IMG/VR virus record: IMGVR_UViG_3300030119_000622
Coordinates: 1-39,334 of that record
DNA length: 39,334 nt
Direction: 5' to 3' (one strand)
From: a virus
Position numbers and translations under genes: made by a program. Below the pieces are notes generated by a model. The model ran no database searches and was not told where the DNA came from. It worked only from the letters and a program-made list of their open reading frames with translations. Of the stretch, positions 22,601 through 32,616 are shown one piece after another. Each line of letters opens with the position of its first letter. Within the stretch, counting starts at the first letter, position 1.

Positions 22601-25600
22601 GACAAGGTATATCAACAATCAACGCAACTGCCACACCGATAATAAGAGGAAATATTACTGCGGTGCATGTGAGTCAAAAAGGAAGTGATTTTGGATCTAC
22701 AGTTATAAATGACAATTTTAAACCAGTCATAGAACCCATTGTTGGTAAAAATGCATTCTTACAACCATTCATTGTAAATGGAGGTATAGATCAAATTATA
22801 ATCAAAGATGGTGGTGAAAACTTCTTTAGTGCAGATATTATTATAGATGGTGATGGCACAGGATGTAAAGCAAAAGCAAATATAACAGATGGCACCATAA
22901 CAAGCATTGATATTATAACAAAGGGTGCTGGATACACTCAAGCAAAAACAACCGCCACAGCAAAAACACCAGGCCAAGGTGCTATCTTCTCTAGTGAAGT
23001 CAAAAAATGGACTATCAACCAAGTAGAAAGATATGCTAAGTTTGGAGATGTAAAAGATGACGACGGATTCCTAGAAACACCAAGAGATTTTGATTTAGGT
23101 AATCCTTATGTAAACTATTATGTGCCTCGTAATCTTAGAAATTTTTTAGGTGATTTAGGACAAGATCACTCACCGATCCTTGGTTGGGCATATGATGGTA
23201 ATCCAATATACGGACCTTACGCTATTGTAGATGGTAAGAAAAAATATATTGAATCAAGTTATCGTAAGTTAGCGAGTTCTAGAGTTGACGGACCTAATAT
23301 CAATATTTACCCTGCTGGTTTCTTTGTAGAAGATTTTACTTATGTGGAGGGCACTGGTGATCTTGATGAACACAATGGTAGATTCGCACCCACTCCTGAA
23401 TATCCAAATGGTGTATATGCATACTATACCACAGTCGATGGTATTGAGGTAAACAACCCAAATAGTCCTTTCAATAACGCCAGAACACCAGTATTCCCAT
23501 ATATTGTAGGTGACACTTATAATTCCAAATTACAGACATTCAATAATTCATATGATTCCAATCAAGATTTAGATCTTCCTTCACTGGGTTTGGTAAGAAA
23601 TACTGAACCATACAATATATCTGAGTATGAGTATGTCGCACAAGCAAACAAAAATACACTTATAAATTCTAAAATCACTCAAACTAAGAGTGGTTTGATT
23701 GATAGAATTGACATAGTAACCTCTGGTAAAGATTATAACGTTGGTGACAAATTATTTTTTGATAATAGTCTGACGGGTGGATTTGGTGCCATAGGTAAAA
23801 TCAACTTTGTTGAAGGTCCTGATATAACAAATATAACATCATCAATCACCGAGATAGAAGATATAGTTTTAGTTACTAATGCAGGTGGTGTCACGGGTAT
23901 ACACACAGGACCTATCGCAGTTGCTGATAATTCCTTTGTAGAAATAATAGGCATATCAACAAGCACTCACTCAAACCTCGCTGTGCGTAATGCAAAAATT
24001 GACCTTAAAGAAGTGAGCACAGGTCTTGGCGTATCAATGGCAAGTGTAAACAATACAGGTCTTACCACAAGTGTGCTTATCTCGGATTGGATACCTGATG
24101 TGATCAGAGGGTACAAATTCAAAATAAATGACATTTTACAGATTGATAATGAACAGTTGAAGATAATAAATTTTGACGTAAAAAATAACAGGCTGGAATT
24201 ACTTAGAGCACAAAATGGCACAGCAGGTGCTGCACACACATTTGGATCTACAATTACAAGGTTGGAGAATGAATTTACATATCAATTATCAAAACCTGTC
24301 AATTTAAACACAGATGAAGATGTTGCATATTACTTCAATGCCGAAACAATGGTGGGTGCAGGTAGCACCTTTGGTGTGGGTATAGGCACCACAGTGACAG
24401 TATCTGGAAGAGGCGGTCATCAAATAGTGTCGTTCTTTGGTAATGAGACAAAAGATATATTCATACCTACAAGGACAATTTATATGCCAAGTCATCCATT
24501 TAGAAATGGTGATAAAGTGGAATATAGTCCTGGTGCAGGTACCTCGCTTACATATCAAACAGATGCAATGAAGAGACTTGCAGGTGCGTTCAAGAGACCA
24601 TTGCCACCTGAGGTATTTGTGCAGGTATTGGATAATAATTTAATAGGTATTGTTACATCTCAATCTGATTTGGGATCCGATGCCAATAGGGTAATGTTTA
24701 GTGGTAATACGGGTATTGGAAACACACATTTCTTCAAAACAAAAAAAGATGTGGTTACTGGCACACTTAGAATTATTAATGTAACAGCAACATCTAACAA
24801 TCATACATTTGAGAGAGGAGACACTCTTAATTTGACGGTTGTGTCTTCCGCAACCAGTTCTGTATCTGCAGTATATGATTCGGGATCAAGGTATGTAAGC
24901 ATAGGATCTTCAATCAATCCTCCAATCTCTCTCATTACAGGCGACACGTTAGAAATAGATACATCTGACATATCACTTGAAAATACAAAATTATCATTCT
25001 TTTTAGATCAAGACTATAAGAAACCTTTTGTGGGTACAGGTAAATCTGCGATAGAGGTTATAAACACTGGAATACCTGGCAATGAAGGATCAAAGACATC
25101 TATAAACTTTACTGATCGTGTACCTAATGTATTGTATTACAAATTCTTACCATTACAAAATACTAAAATCATAGAGGTAAACAAGGAGATACGGGACTAT
25201 TCTAAAATATTCGTAAACCAAAGTAAGTTTACAGGAAATCATACAATACTATCTAAAGATACAAACACGTTCAGTTGGAATCTATTCACTATACCTGAAA
25301 AGGTAGGGTATACAAGTGAATCACAAATTTCTTATATAACCAACTCACCAAGTGTTAGAGGTGGTGTTGCAAGTATCTTATTACAGGGTGGTGGGTCAAA
25401 TTACAAAGATATACCTCAAGTATCAATAGCATCTACAACTGGATCATCTGCTAATCTCAAAGCGTTTGGAAGAGACATAGGTAGATTAGATGAAGTTCAA
25501 TTAGTTGATACTGGATATGATTATCCATCTGATCTGACACTACAACCACAGGCAGCAGTGCCACAGGTATTGTTCTTGAAAGATAATTTTGCAGTGGATA

Positions 25601-27906
25601 GTGTAGCAATCACATCTACAGGAAGAAACTATCTTACACCACCCGATTTCGTAGTATACAATAGTAAAACAGATTCAATAAATCAAAATGCAGAATTTGA
25701 AGCAGAGATAAAAGGTGGATCTGTTTCAAATGTCAAAGTTATATTTGCTGGCGGTAATCTAAGTGCAGGTGATGTTGAATTATTTGCTGTAAATAATTCT
25801 AATGGTGTAGGTATTATAAGCTGCACATATTCTGAACCAAATGTCACACTCAGGTTACAAACACCACTTACAGGATTTACTACTGCAGTACCAATACCAT
25901 TTACAGTAGGAGATAAAGTATTTGTGGAGAATACAGGTGTATCTACTGGAAATGGATTTAACTCAGCTGACTATGGTTATAAATCATTCACTCTTATTGG
26001 CGTAAACACAGCATTTGGAAATGTAAATCAAGCTACGCTTACATATGAAGTTGACAGAGATCCTGGTGTGCATGATTTTGGGAAATACGGTGTAGTTGTC
26101 AAGGATAAAGATCTTGCAAAGTTCAAAGTCAATCTTATTGAAAGCACATTTTTGAACGGTGAACCAATTGTTTCATCATCAGGTGAAGAATCAAGAGTTA
26201 TTATAGGAAAAGGTAAAACAAGGAATACTTTGAGAATTGATTCTCTTGTAGGATTCAATGTTGGTGATGTAGTGACTGGTAAGTTTTCCAGAGCTGGTGG
26301 AACAATTGATTCATCTCAATCATATGAAGGATACTTTACTCTCGATACATCTTCTGAAAAAACTTTTGGTTGGGAGAGAGATACTGGTAAACTAAATGAG
26401 TTTTATCAAAGAGTTCAAGATAATGATTATTACCAATACTTTGCATACTCACTCAAGAGTTTTGTGGGTATTAATAGTTGGAGTGAACCAGTTGACTCTC
26501 TTGCTCACATAGCAGGTTTCAAGAAACACTCTGATCATCTTATCAATTCTGTGCCTATCACCAGTTCACAACCTGTTGGTATATCATCGGGTGCAGGTAA
26601 TGTTATTGTTATTGATGAACAAGCATCATTACTTGACACACATAATTTTGATCTTGTAAGTGAAAATACAAACCTTGATGAAAATATAAGCGATGAGGTT
26701 CAATTCTTATCTGGTAGATTTGGTGATGGTCTTATTTGTAAAACAAACCGTGTATTAGAATTAGATGACATAAGTCCACAATTTTACTCTGATCCTAACC
26801 TTATAAGATCTGTAGAATTAGATACATTTGACATGTTGACAGGAGGTCCTGCAGGTGATGGTATAAGTGCTATCAAATATTACGCTCAAGTAACTCTTGA
26901 TGTATCAGCAGGTATATCATTCAATGCAACTCAATATTCAGAATTTGTTGTATTTCATGATGGCACAAATGCTTATCTAAACACCTACTCAGAATTGTCT
27001 GATTCTGATGATCTTGGAGAGTTTAGTGCTGAGACAAACGGACCTCTTGCAAGTGTATTGTATATACCTAACAACTCAGCGTTAGAATATGATATCACAT
27101 TTCATAAAGAGATAATTACGAATGGTGTGGGTGTAGCATCCACCGCATTTGGATTAGTTGAATACAAAGGAATTACAAAATCTCTAGCAGTAAGTAATAC
27201 TTTACAAGATGTTGATGAAGTAGATGCGACCATGTATAAATCTGGTAGTATTTTAGTGTCAGCTAGAGGTCCTAGTGGCGAAAAGGAAATAGATGAATTT
27301 TTATGGTTGATTGATGGTTCAAACAATGTCATATTCACAAACACTGGTAAAATGGATGCTGATACAGACATCGGTACATTCTCTTTAGACAATACAAGTG
27401 ATGTATTGAAATTGCAACACACTCCTCCTGTGGGTATGGCAGTAACAGTATCTTCTCTTGTCAGGGCAGTGGGTGTGGCACAAACTCATGCAAACTCAGG
27501 CATAGTTGATGAGTATCATATAGGTGACACTATGCTAGACAGCACATTTATACAACTACCTGCTAATGGGTCTCCTAGTGATCAAATAATATCTGAGAAA
27601 TCATACGCCAATTACACCACATGCAGATTCCACGTTGAAATACACAATACAACTGATGATGAGTATTCAGTATTCATAGTTGGTTCAAATTCATTTGGTG
27701 GAAATGCCACATTCAATACCTATAATAATCTATTCACATCTGACAGTGAAAAACGTAATATGTCAAATACTAGCATACATATTACTAGCACAAATACGCA
27801 GTTGAAATTCTTACCTGTTGCTAACAAAGCGTATACTATAAGAACACATGAATTAAAGATTGATAAACCAGATTCTGTTGCAAGCAACACAACCGTAACG
27901 TACTAA
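19636..27906 (+). CDS. 7: Giant gp7-like baseplate wedge protein (2756 aa)
   Basis: Probable counterpart of T4 gp7, the wedge initiator, by position (between gp6 and gp8) and by DFYKSKGTEEAFKILFGALY near residues 198-217, which parallels the C-terminal region of T4 gp7. T4 gp7 has 1032 residues, so this protein is 2.7 times longer. Further parts: several 75-residue units built around 'HGF..GE.I.Y ... YFV..ID...F.L' (about 560-645, 790-875, 905-980, 1610-1690), repeated GxGY-type strands, a YHYH-like domain near 1175-1275 (AYDGNPIYGPYAIVDGKKKY ... LDEHNGRFAPTPEYPNGVYA) and three related beta domains at the C-terminus (about 2410-2740). The gp7 assignment is an inference of moderate strength; the structural role is near certain. 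Confidence 0.75.
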   Translation: MIQTSLTKVKIHEIIESQIPEVIDEENPLLADFLKQYYISQEYQGGAIDIAENLVEYKSLDFLNTENLIGFTSLSQYTRANDDTIYVDSTDGWPNQFGLLKIDNEVITYTGIGSTSFEGCVRGFSGIENNNKTNQPEYLTFTNSGVATHGVDTRVHNLSNVFLQEFLKKLKKQVLSGFAERKLDENLDQSNFIRQSKDFYKSKGTEEAFKILFGALYGEKVEMIQPSKYIISPSDADYRVNEVLICELIDGNPLKITGESIIQKTRPLETSGSITGVEKAVFGNKSYYKIALSKGTIIGKFQQIGKTFITRSAPVGSTVIDVDSTVGFGATGFIEFEDRKISYLGKSLTQFTGISTLTSPCGIGSTVRSGLVATSYENGDLGLPVRFNVLGVLNKFVGSAINQQEDSEVNIKHLGRIENDLRYTTWIYNTASTYAIERYTLKSTNSYNFKLASSNFSLYVGDQIEVIDQTDPDNKLDGTITFVFDKNQSDSISVSVPTLDTTKRYKIRRKLKIQKDRTADVQNTYNDGFAVHVASNSLPHWTIDPQKRIRPFTNAGVNTTTVEINVPDHDFYDGDLVAYSSSGIGTLTNLNDGESYYVKRVDSNTVKLAFTGENVRRGQFITAFIGNDIGTLTSHTLTPDSLFGTDLGAQKIVRKFGVPEYGDVKDKTVQGGVGLFANGVEAYSYKSSDIVYFGPLQGVEVLNTGSGFDVVNRPKLTVTQDGHAGTAASVIAQVEGVLEEILVDTEGFDYEEIPTVKVIGGNNNTAIAKAKMKFVNQTVEFDSTSTGGVVNTATDRFVFSSPHGFKHGEEIIYQTNGSTGIGIGITPGVLVDTAPYFVVKIDDFQLHISVSKTKALAGIGTIDLTTNGGGLQSFKSTSRRQKVDKVLVEDVGLFKNREVHTSSGINTFVDTIVIPSHGFNNSEIIKYTSTESAIGGLTNGGEYFVEKIDDDSFRLSDNKELLTFISLNDNGLGTHVFQDPPISVDISGRQGISTINATATPIIRGNITAVHVSQKGSDFGSTVINDNFKPVIEPIVGKNAFLQPFIVNGGIDQIIIKDGGENFFSADIIIDGDGTGCKAKANITDGTITSIDIITKGAGYTQAKTTATAKTPGQGAIFSSEVKKWTINQVERYAKFGDVKDDDGFLETPRDFDLGNPYVNYYVPRNLRNFLGDLGQDHSPILGWAYDGNPIYGPYAIVDGKKKYIESSYRKLASSRVDGPNINIYPAGFFVEDFTYVEGTGDLDEHNGRFAPTPEYPNGVYAYYTTVDGIEVNNPNSPFNNARTPVFPYIVGDTYNSKLQTFNNSYDSNQDLDLPSLGLVRNTEPYNISEYEYVAQANKNTLINSKITQTKSGLIDRIDIVTSGKDYNVGDKLFFDNSLTGGFGAIGKINFVEGPDITNITSSITEIEDIVLVTNAGGVTGIHTGPIAVADNSFVEIIGISTSTHSNLAVRNAKIDLKEVSTGLGVSMASVNNTGLTTSVLISDWIPDVIRGYKFKINDILQIDNEQLKIINFDVKNNRLELLRAQNGTAGAAHTFGSTITRLENEFTYQLSKPVNLNTDEDVAYYFNAETMVGAGSTFGVGIGTTVTVSGRGGHQIVSFFGNETKDIFIPTRTIYMPSHPFRNGDKVEYSPGAGTSLTYQTDAMKRLAGAFKRPLPPEVFVQVLDNNLIGIVTSQSDLGSDANRVMFSGNTGIGNTHFFKTKKDVVTGTLRIINVTATSNNHTFERGDTLNLTVVSSATSSVSAVYDSGSRYVSIGSSINPPISLITGDTLEIDTSDISLENTKLSFFLDQDYKKPFVGTGKSAIEVINTGIPGNEGSKTSINFTDRVPNVLYYKFLPLQNTKIIEVNKEIRDYSKIFVNQSKFTGNHTILSKDTNTFSWNLFTIPEKVGYTSESQISYITNSPSVRGGVASILLQGGGSNYKDIPQVSIASTTGSSANLKAFGRDIGRLDEVQLVDTGYDYPSDLTLQPQAAVPQVLFLKDNFAVDSVAITSTGRNYLTPPDFVVYNSKTDSINQNAEFEAEIKGGSVSNVKVIFAGGNLSAGDVELFAVNNSNGVGIISCTYSEPNVTLRLQTPLTGFTTAVPIPFTVGDKVFVENTGVSTGNGFNSADYGYKSFTLIGVNTAFGNVNQATLTYEVDRDPGVHDFGKYGVVVKDKDLAKFKVNLIESTFLNGEPIVSSSGEESRVIIGKGKTRNTLRIDSLVGFNVGDVVTGKFSRAGGTIDSSQSYEGYFTLDTSSEKTFGWERDTGKLNEFYQRVQDNDYYQYFAYSLKSFVGINSWSEPVDSLAHIAGFKKHSDHLINSVPITSSQPVGISSGAGNVIVIDEQASLLDTHNFDLVSENTNLDENISDEVQFLSGRFGDGLICKTNRVLELDDISPQFYSDPNLIRSVELDTFDMLTGGPAGDGISAIKYYAQVTLDVSAGISFNATQYSEFVVFHDGTNAYLNTYSELSDSDDLGEFSAETNGPLASVLYIPNNSALEYDITFHKEIITNGVGVASTAFGLVEYKGITKSLAVSNTLQDVDEVDATMYKSGSILVSARGPSGEKEIDEFLWLIDGSNNVIFTNTGKMDADTDIGTFSLDNTSDVLKLQHTPPVGMAVTVSSLVRAVGVAQTHANSGIVDEYHIGDTMLDSTFIQLPANGSPSDQIISEKSYANYTTCRFHVEIHNTTDDEYSVFIVGSNSFGGNATFNTYNNLFTSDSEKRNMSNTSIHITSTNTQLKFLPVANKAYTIRTHELKIDKPDSVASNTTVTY

Positions 27907-30900
27907 TGACATTTCAATTAGCATCAGTTAATAAACAATTCAATACTGCGACTGAAAGTTTTCAAACTTCTTTTAGACTGACACACAAAGGCAATGAATT
28001 ATTTTCTCATGAATTTGATGCTGGTGCAGCGGCTAATATTTTGATTGGTAAAGATACTTTTGTTATAAAGAATCATTTTTTTACCACTGGTGAAGAATTG
28101 ACATATGAAGCATTTGCTGGTAGACCTGTAGGAATTAATCATAATAGTCCTGGTGTAAGTGGTGCAACAACCTTACCATCAACCGTTTTTGTTATAAAAT
28201 TAGATGAAAATAAATTCAAGGTTGCTGCCTCTAGAGACTTAGCAATATCGAGTGATCCAATAGGTTTGACAACAGTTGGTGTTGGGACAACACAAAGTTT
28301 CACCACTCAAAAATTAGACACCAAATGTATTATCACTATTGATAATGTTATACAATCACCCCTTCTTGAAAATACAAACGTATCAACAACTTTAAAGAGC
28401 ACGATGTTCAATCGTGAAGCAAGATTTACAGACCCTAATAAGTTTAAAAATTATGATATTATAAAAATGGGTAATGAGATCATGCGTATCCAAGTAATTG
28501 GATTTGGTACGCATGCTGACAATGTATTGGTGGATCGTGCATGGATGGGTACCGCAGAAGAACCACATTTAGTCAATGATCCCGTTCAATTGGTGAGAGG
28601 TGATTACAATATAAGAAGAAACAAGATACACTTTGCTGATACACCCTTTGGTGGTACAAGACAAAAAATTGGAATACAATCAGGTGCGGTAAATGTATCT
28701 GCTAGTAGATTTACAGCACTTACAGAGATATTCAGCACTGGTACACAGGTAAAATTAAGATCAAGAACACCACCTGCTCCTCTTGTAGGTAATAATGACT
28801 ATTTCATTATCAAGAATGGTAATAATGATTTTTCATTCGCAGCAACTAAACCTGATGCATTGACAGGAGTGGGTATTACTTTGACTTCTGCAGGTATTGG
28901 CACACACAATCTACTCGTAGCTGACGTAGTGGATGGTAGTGAGTTTCAGGGTAGAGCGTTTATGAGATCTGATTACAGAGGTAACTTTGTGCTCGATGAT
29001 ATATCTAATGGGTTTACAGGTGTAGGTAAGACATTTACTCTGACAAGTGATGGTTCAAATATCAGTGGTATCAATACTGATTTTGGTGTAATATTGATCA
29101 ATAATGTATTTCAAAAACCAGATATAGATTATGGATATGATGAGAATTCAGGTATTACTTCAATTACATTTACTGGAAATGATATATCTGGTCAAACTGA
29201 AACTTATAGCACATCTGATGTAAATGCCAACAGACTACCTAGAAAAGGTATCATATCTGGTCTTGGTAATACTCAAGGATTTGGATATCAACAACTACAA
29301 ACTGGTTTTGGAACTGCAGTAGTATCAGGTTTTGGTACTATAACTGTAGCGATGGGATTCACTGGTGGTGGATATAGATCAGAGGGCACACAATTCAAGG
29401 TAAGAGTTATAGGTGGTAATCCTACAACTGCTGCTGCAGGTACGTTCTCAGTGCAAGATGGTAGAATAAAGAAAATCTTTATGGATGGAACGCCAGGTGC
29501 TGGTTATACATACACAAATGTTCCACTGTTAGAATTTGACTCACCATATGCTTATGATGATATAAAACTGATAAGTCAAGGTGTAGGTGTGGGTGCTTCT
29601 ATATCATTCAATATTGGTATAGGTGATAGTGTATCAGCACCAGTAATTACGAACACAGGATATGGTTATACAGCAGGTGAGGTTCTTACAATAGCAGGTA
29701 TACCTACAAACTTCAGTGCTGGCACTAATTTTCAACATGCCACATTTACTGTTACTGAGACAAGTGATGATAAGTTTTCAGGGTGGGTATTAGGTAAATT
29801 CCAGATACTTGATAATTTCTCCCACGAATTCAATAGTAGTAAAACTCAATTTACACTTACGGAGAATGGAGAACCTATTAGCATTGAGAAGACAGCAGGT
29901 AGTCCTATTAGTCTTGATGATGTTCTATTGATATTCATAAATGATGTGCTACAAAAACCTGGCAAAGCATATACATTTGAGGGTGGAACACAAATTAAGT
30001 TTACAGAACCACCACCTTTAGGTGCTACTTTACAAATTCTATTCTATAGAGGAACTGATGCTGACGTAATTGATGTCGAAGCAGTGGAGACAATACTGAA
30101 GGGTGATATAGTAACAATTGAAAGTCCATCAAAAGATAGATCTTTATTAAAACAAGACCCTAGGATTATTAGAGAGGTGGTATCAAGAGATACATTACAA
30201 ACTACAATCTATAAGGGACAAGGTATCACAGCATCTAAAGACATACTTAGACCTGTAACGTGGAGAAAACAAGAAGATGACAAGTTCGTTGATGGAGTCA
30301 AAGTAAGTAAGGCAAGAGGTTTATATGTCGGTAGAGTTCAACCTGCAACTAGACTCATAGCTGGTGTAGGCACAACATCTACTGTGATGTATGGACAATC
30401 AGGTATCATTGGATTCACAAAAACAGAAGATCCTAATATCACTGAATTTGACATCAAAATTGTTGATACTGATAAAGACAATACTGGTTTCGGTTCAACT
30501 GGATTTACTAACCCATATAGATCTATTGAACGTGTGACAATGGAGGGTGACGACGGAGTTATAGTTGGTGTCGGATCTACTGCCACTGGTTTACAGTTTG
30601 AATTTTCTATACCAACTAACTCAGTATTGAGAGATAATGCATTCGGTGGATTTACTGAGACTGGTATAGGAACAGGTGATTTCTTCCTTGTAAGTAGATC
30701 AAATATTGGAGATGGTGTTACTGCTATGTCAACTGATGGTTCAGGGACTGTTGGTGTAACTACAATTTGTGTTGATGGTGTATTCCAAGTCAGTAACATT
30801 GAGAGAGTGGGTGCAGGTTCAACAATCAGAGTATTCACTGAGATAGCAGCAGATCATGGAGTGAACGTAACTGGATTAAGTTCAGGTGCAGGTAACTTCT

Positions 30901-31040
30901 ATGGTGCCTATTCATACGCCAAATTTACAACTGGAGCTGTAGGTTTAGCGTTTACTGTCAATCCCATGAATGGTCTTACTGGATTATCAACTGCTCCTCA
31001 AATCCAAAGAACATCTAAATTGTCACTGGATTACACATAA
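27906..31040 (+). CDS. Virion structural protein, repeat-rich (1044 aa)
   Basis: Starts in a TAATG overlap with the gp7-like gene. No catalytic motif. It carries the same modules as its neighbour: 'FF.TGEELTY ... VFVIKLDENKFKVA ... GVGTTQSF' (about 50-135) and 'YFIIKNGNNDFSFA ... GIGTHNL' (about 290-337), plus GxGY strands at about 515-600. A NDVLQKPG motif appears at about 680. T4 has no direct equivalent between gp7 and gp8, so it is best called a baseplate-associated structural protein. It is rich in Thr, Gly and beta structure, with no transmembrane segment. The gene ends 33 bases before gp8, where a late promoter overlaps its stop codon. Confidence 0.8.
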   Translation: MTFQLASVNKQFNTATESFQTSFRLTHKGNELFSHEFDAGAAANILIGKDTFVIKNHFFTTGEELTYEAFAGRPVGINHNSPGVSGATTLPSTVFVIKLDENKFKVAASRDLAISSDPIGLTTVGVGTTQSFTTQKLDTKCIITIDNVIQSPLLENTNVSTTLKSTMFNREARFTDPNKFKNYDIIKMGNEIMRIQVIGFGTHADNVLVDRAWMGTAEEPHLVNDPVQLVRGDYNIRRNKIHFADTPFGGTRQKIGIQSGAVNVSASRFTALTEIFSTGTQVKLRSRTPPAPLVGNNDYFIIKNGNNDFSFAATKPDALTGVGITLTSAGIGTHNLLVADVVDGSEFQGRAFMRSDYRGNFVLDDISNGFTGVGKTFTLTSDGSNISGINTDFGVILINNVFQKPDIDYGYDENSGITSITFTGNDISGQTETYSTSDVNANRLPRKGIISGLGNTQGFGYQQLQTGFGTAVVSGFGTITVAMGFTGGGYRSEGTQFKVRVIGGNPTTAAAGTFSVQDGRIKKIFMDGTPGAGYTYTNVPLLEFDSPYAYDDIKLISQGVGVGASISFNIGIGDSVSAPVITNTGYGYTAGEVLTIAGIPTNFSAGTNFQHATFTVTETSDDKFSGWVLGKFQILDNFSHEFNSSKTQFTLTENGEPISIEKTAGSPISLDDVLLIFINDVLQKPGKAYTFEGGTQIKFTEPPPLGATLQILFYRGTDADVIDVEAVETILKGDIVTIESPSKDRSLLKQDPRIIREVVSRDTLQTTIYKGQGITASKDILRPVTWRKQEDDKFVDGVKVSKARGLYVGRVQPATRLIAGVGTTSTVMYGQSGIIGFTKTEDPNITEFDIKIVDTDKDNTGFGSTGFTNPYRSIERVTMEGDDGVIVGVGSTATGLQFEFSIPTNSVLRDNAFGGFTETGIGTGDFFLVSRSNIGDGVTAMSTDGSGTVGVTTICVDGVFQVSNIERVGAGSTIRVFTEIAADHGVNVTGLSSGAGNFYGAYSYAKFTTGAVGLAFTVNPMNGLTGLSTAPQIQRTSKLSLDYT

Positions 31041-31043
31041 ATA
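31036..31043 (+). promoter_or_regulatory. Internal T4-type late promoter before gp8
   Basis: CATAAATA is an exact match to NATAAATA. It overlaps the TAA stop of the 1044-aa gene and lies 30 bases before the gp8 ATG, in the largest gap (33 bases) of the structural block. Confidence 0.6.
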
Positions 31044-31073
31044 ACAATTACGAACTAATTTAGTTTCAAAATA

Positions 31074-32612
31074 ATGCCAGCGATCATCACTGATCAGATA
31101 AGAGTATTGAATGCTACGAATTTCGTTAGCGGAATTTCGACAACTGACAACAGTTATTATGTTTTCATAGGATTACCAAATGCAACTTCAGTTGCATCAG
31201 ATTGGAACACAGCGACTCCTTCTCCTATTGATAATTTTGACGAGCATGATAATGTATACGATTCTCTAATTTCTGCCAAAAAAATAACTTCAACCGACGT
31301 GTTGAGAGTAATCAAAAAGATTACATGGGAAACAGGAACGATATATGAGATGTATCGTCCAGATTATAGTATTGATAGATTGAGTCCACAGACGAATTCC
31401 TCTAGTTTGTATAAAGCAAACTTCTATGTCATGAACTCAGATTTCAGAGTATATGAGTGTATATACAATGGTGCTTCACCATCTAACAGTGGTGGTGGTG
31501 TTATATCTCTTGAAGAACCTACACATACAGATTTACAACCTAGATTAGAGAGTGATGGTTATGTTTGGAAATATCTTTATACTATAAAACCAAGTGATAT
31601 TATAAAATTTGATAGTGCAGAATTTATTCCAGTTCCTGCAGATTGGGGCACTAACACAGCAGTAGCAGATGTGAGAAATGCTGCTGTAGATGGTAAGATA
31701 GAAACTATTGTAATTGAAGATGTCACGAATGCGACATATCAGTTCAATGGTACAAAGAATGCTGTTCCTATAAGAGGGGATGGATCTGATGGTCTGGCAT
31801 CTGTCACATTCATCAACGGTAAACCATCTGCTGTTCAAGTAACTAACGGTGGTAGTGGATACTCTTTTGGAACTCTTGACCTTGATGATGTAGTGACAGG
31901 AAGTGGTGCTTCATTCTCTGTCATTGTGCCACCACCAGGCGGTCACGGTGCAGACATCTACAGAGAATTAGGTGCTAATAAGGTGCTTGTGTATTCTCGT
32001 ATAGAGAATAGTGATGTCACAAACCCTGATTTTCCTACTGGTAACCAGTTTGCAAGAATAGGTATTATAGAAAACCCACAACAATTTGGTAGCACAAATT
32101 TACTTACTGCCTCATCTGCATCGGGGGTATATGGATTGAGATTAGCAGGTGCAGCAACCACCAGTATGTCAGTCGCCATAGATGGTGAGATTACACAGAC
32201 TGTAGGAGTTGGTTCCACTGCTGTTGGTCAAATCATAGGATACGATCCAATCACAAAATCACTGCAATACTGGCAAGACAGATCCCTTGCTACAAACGAT
32301 TCCTCAGGTAATAAACCCACCTATGGATACAAACTAAATAGATTCACTGCTAACCCTGCAAGTGGAGGCAATACTAATATTATTGTTACCACCACAGGAG
32401 GAACAGAAACCTTGTCAATTGACACTGGTTTCACGGGAGTTTCAACTACAGTGAACTCAAGAACATATTATTTTGGACAAACGTACAACAGTGGATTAGC
32501 AAACCCAGAGATCAAAAAATACTCTGGAAATATAATCTACATTGACCAAAGACCTGAAGTAACTAGAGCAACAAACCAACGTGAAGATATTAAAATTATC
32601 TTAGAATTCTGA
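31074..32612 (+). CDS. 8: Baseplate wedge protein gp8 (512 aa)
   Basis: Wedge subunit that binds gp7. The N-terminal pattern SYYVFIGLPNATSVASDW, then YRPDYS...FYVMNSDFRVYECI and the DGYVWKYLYTIKPSDIIKFD strand, follow T4 gp8 (where the equivalent is GDGYVWEYLFEIPP). The C-terminus NIIYIDQRPEVTRATNQRED and the final IKIILEF match the T4 ending with a conserved 'E-x-RP'. It is longer than T4 gp8 (334 aa) because of a central insertion near residues 190-290 that includes a GGSGYSFGTL strand of the same type as in the gp7-like protein. Four bases separate it from the next gene. Confidence 0.85.
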   Translation: MPAIITDQIRVLNATNFVSGISTTDNSYYVFIGLPNATSVASDWNTATPSPIDNFDEHDNVYDSLISAKKITSTDVLRVIKKITWETGTIYEMYRPDYSIDRLSPQTNSSSLYKANFYVMNSDFRVYECIYNGASPSNSGGGVISLEEPTHTDLQPRLESDGYVWKYLYTIKPSDIIKFDSAEFIPVPADWGTNTAVADVRNAAVDGKIETIVIEDVTNATYQFNGTKNAVPIRGDGSDGLASVTFINGKPSAVQVTNGGSGYSFGTLDLDDVVTGSGASFSVIVPPPGGHGADIYRELGANKVLVYSRIENSDVTNPDFPTGNQFARIGIIENPQQFGSTNLLTASSASGVYGLRLAGAATTSMSVAIDGEITQTVGVGSTAVGQIIGYDPITKSLQYWQDRSLATNDSSGNKPTYGYKLNRFTANPASGGNTNIIVTTTGGTETLSIDTGFTGVSTTVNSRTYYFGQTYNSGLANPEIKKYSGNIIYIDQRPEVTRATNQREDIKIILEF

Positions 32613-32616
32613 TACG

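Noticed and set aside
30338-30838. 166-codon antisense frame in the 1044-aa structural gene
   Set aside because: Its Pro/Thr/Val/Ser-rich, low-complexity product is typical of the antisense of a Gly/Thr-rich gene; several similar frames exist opposite the other structural genes.
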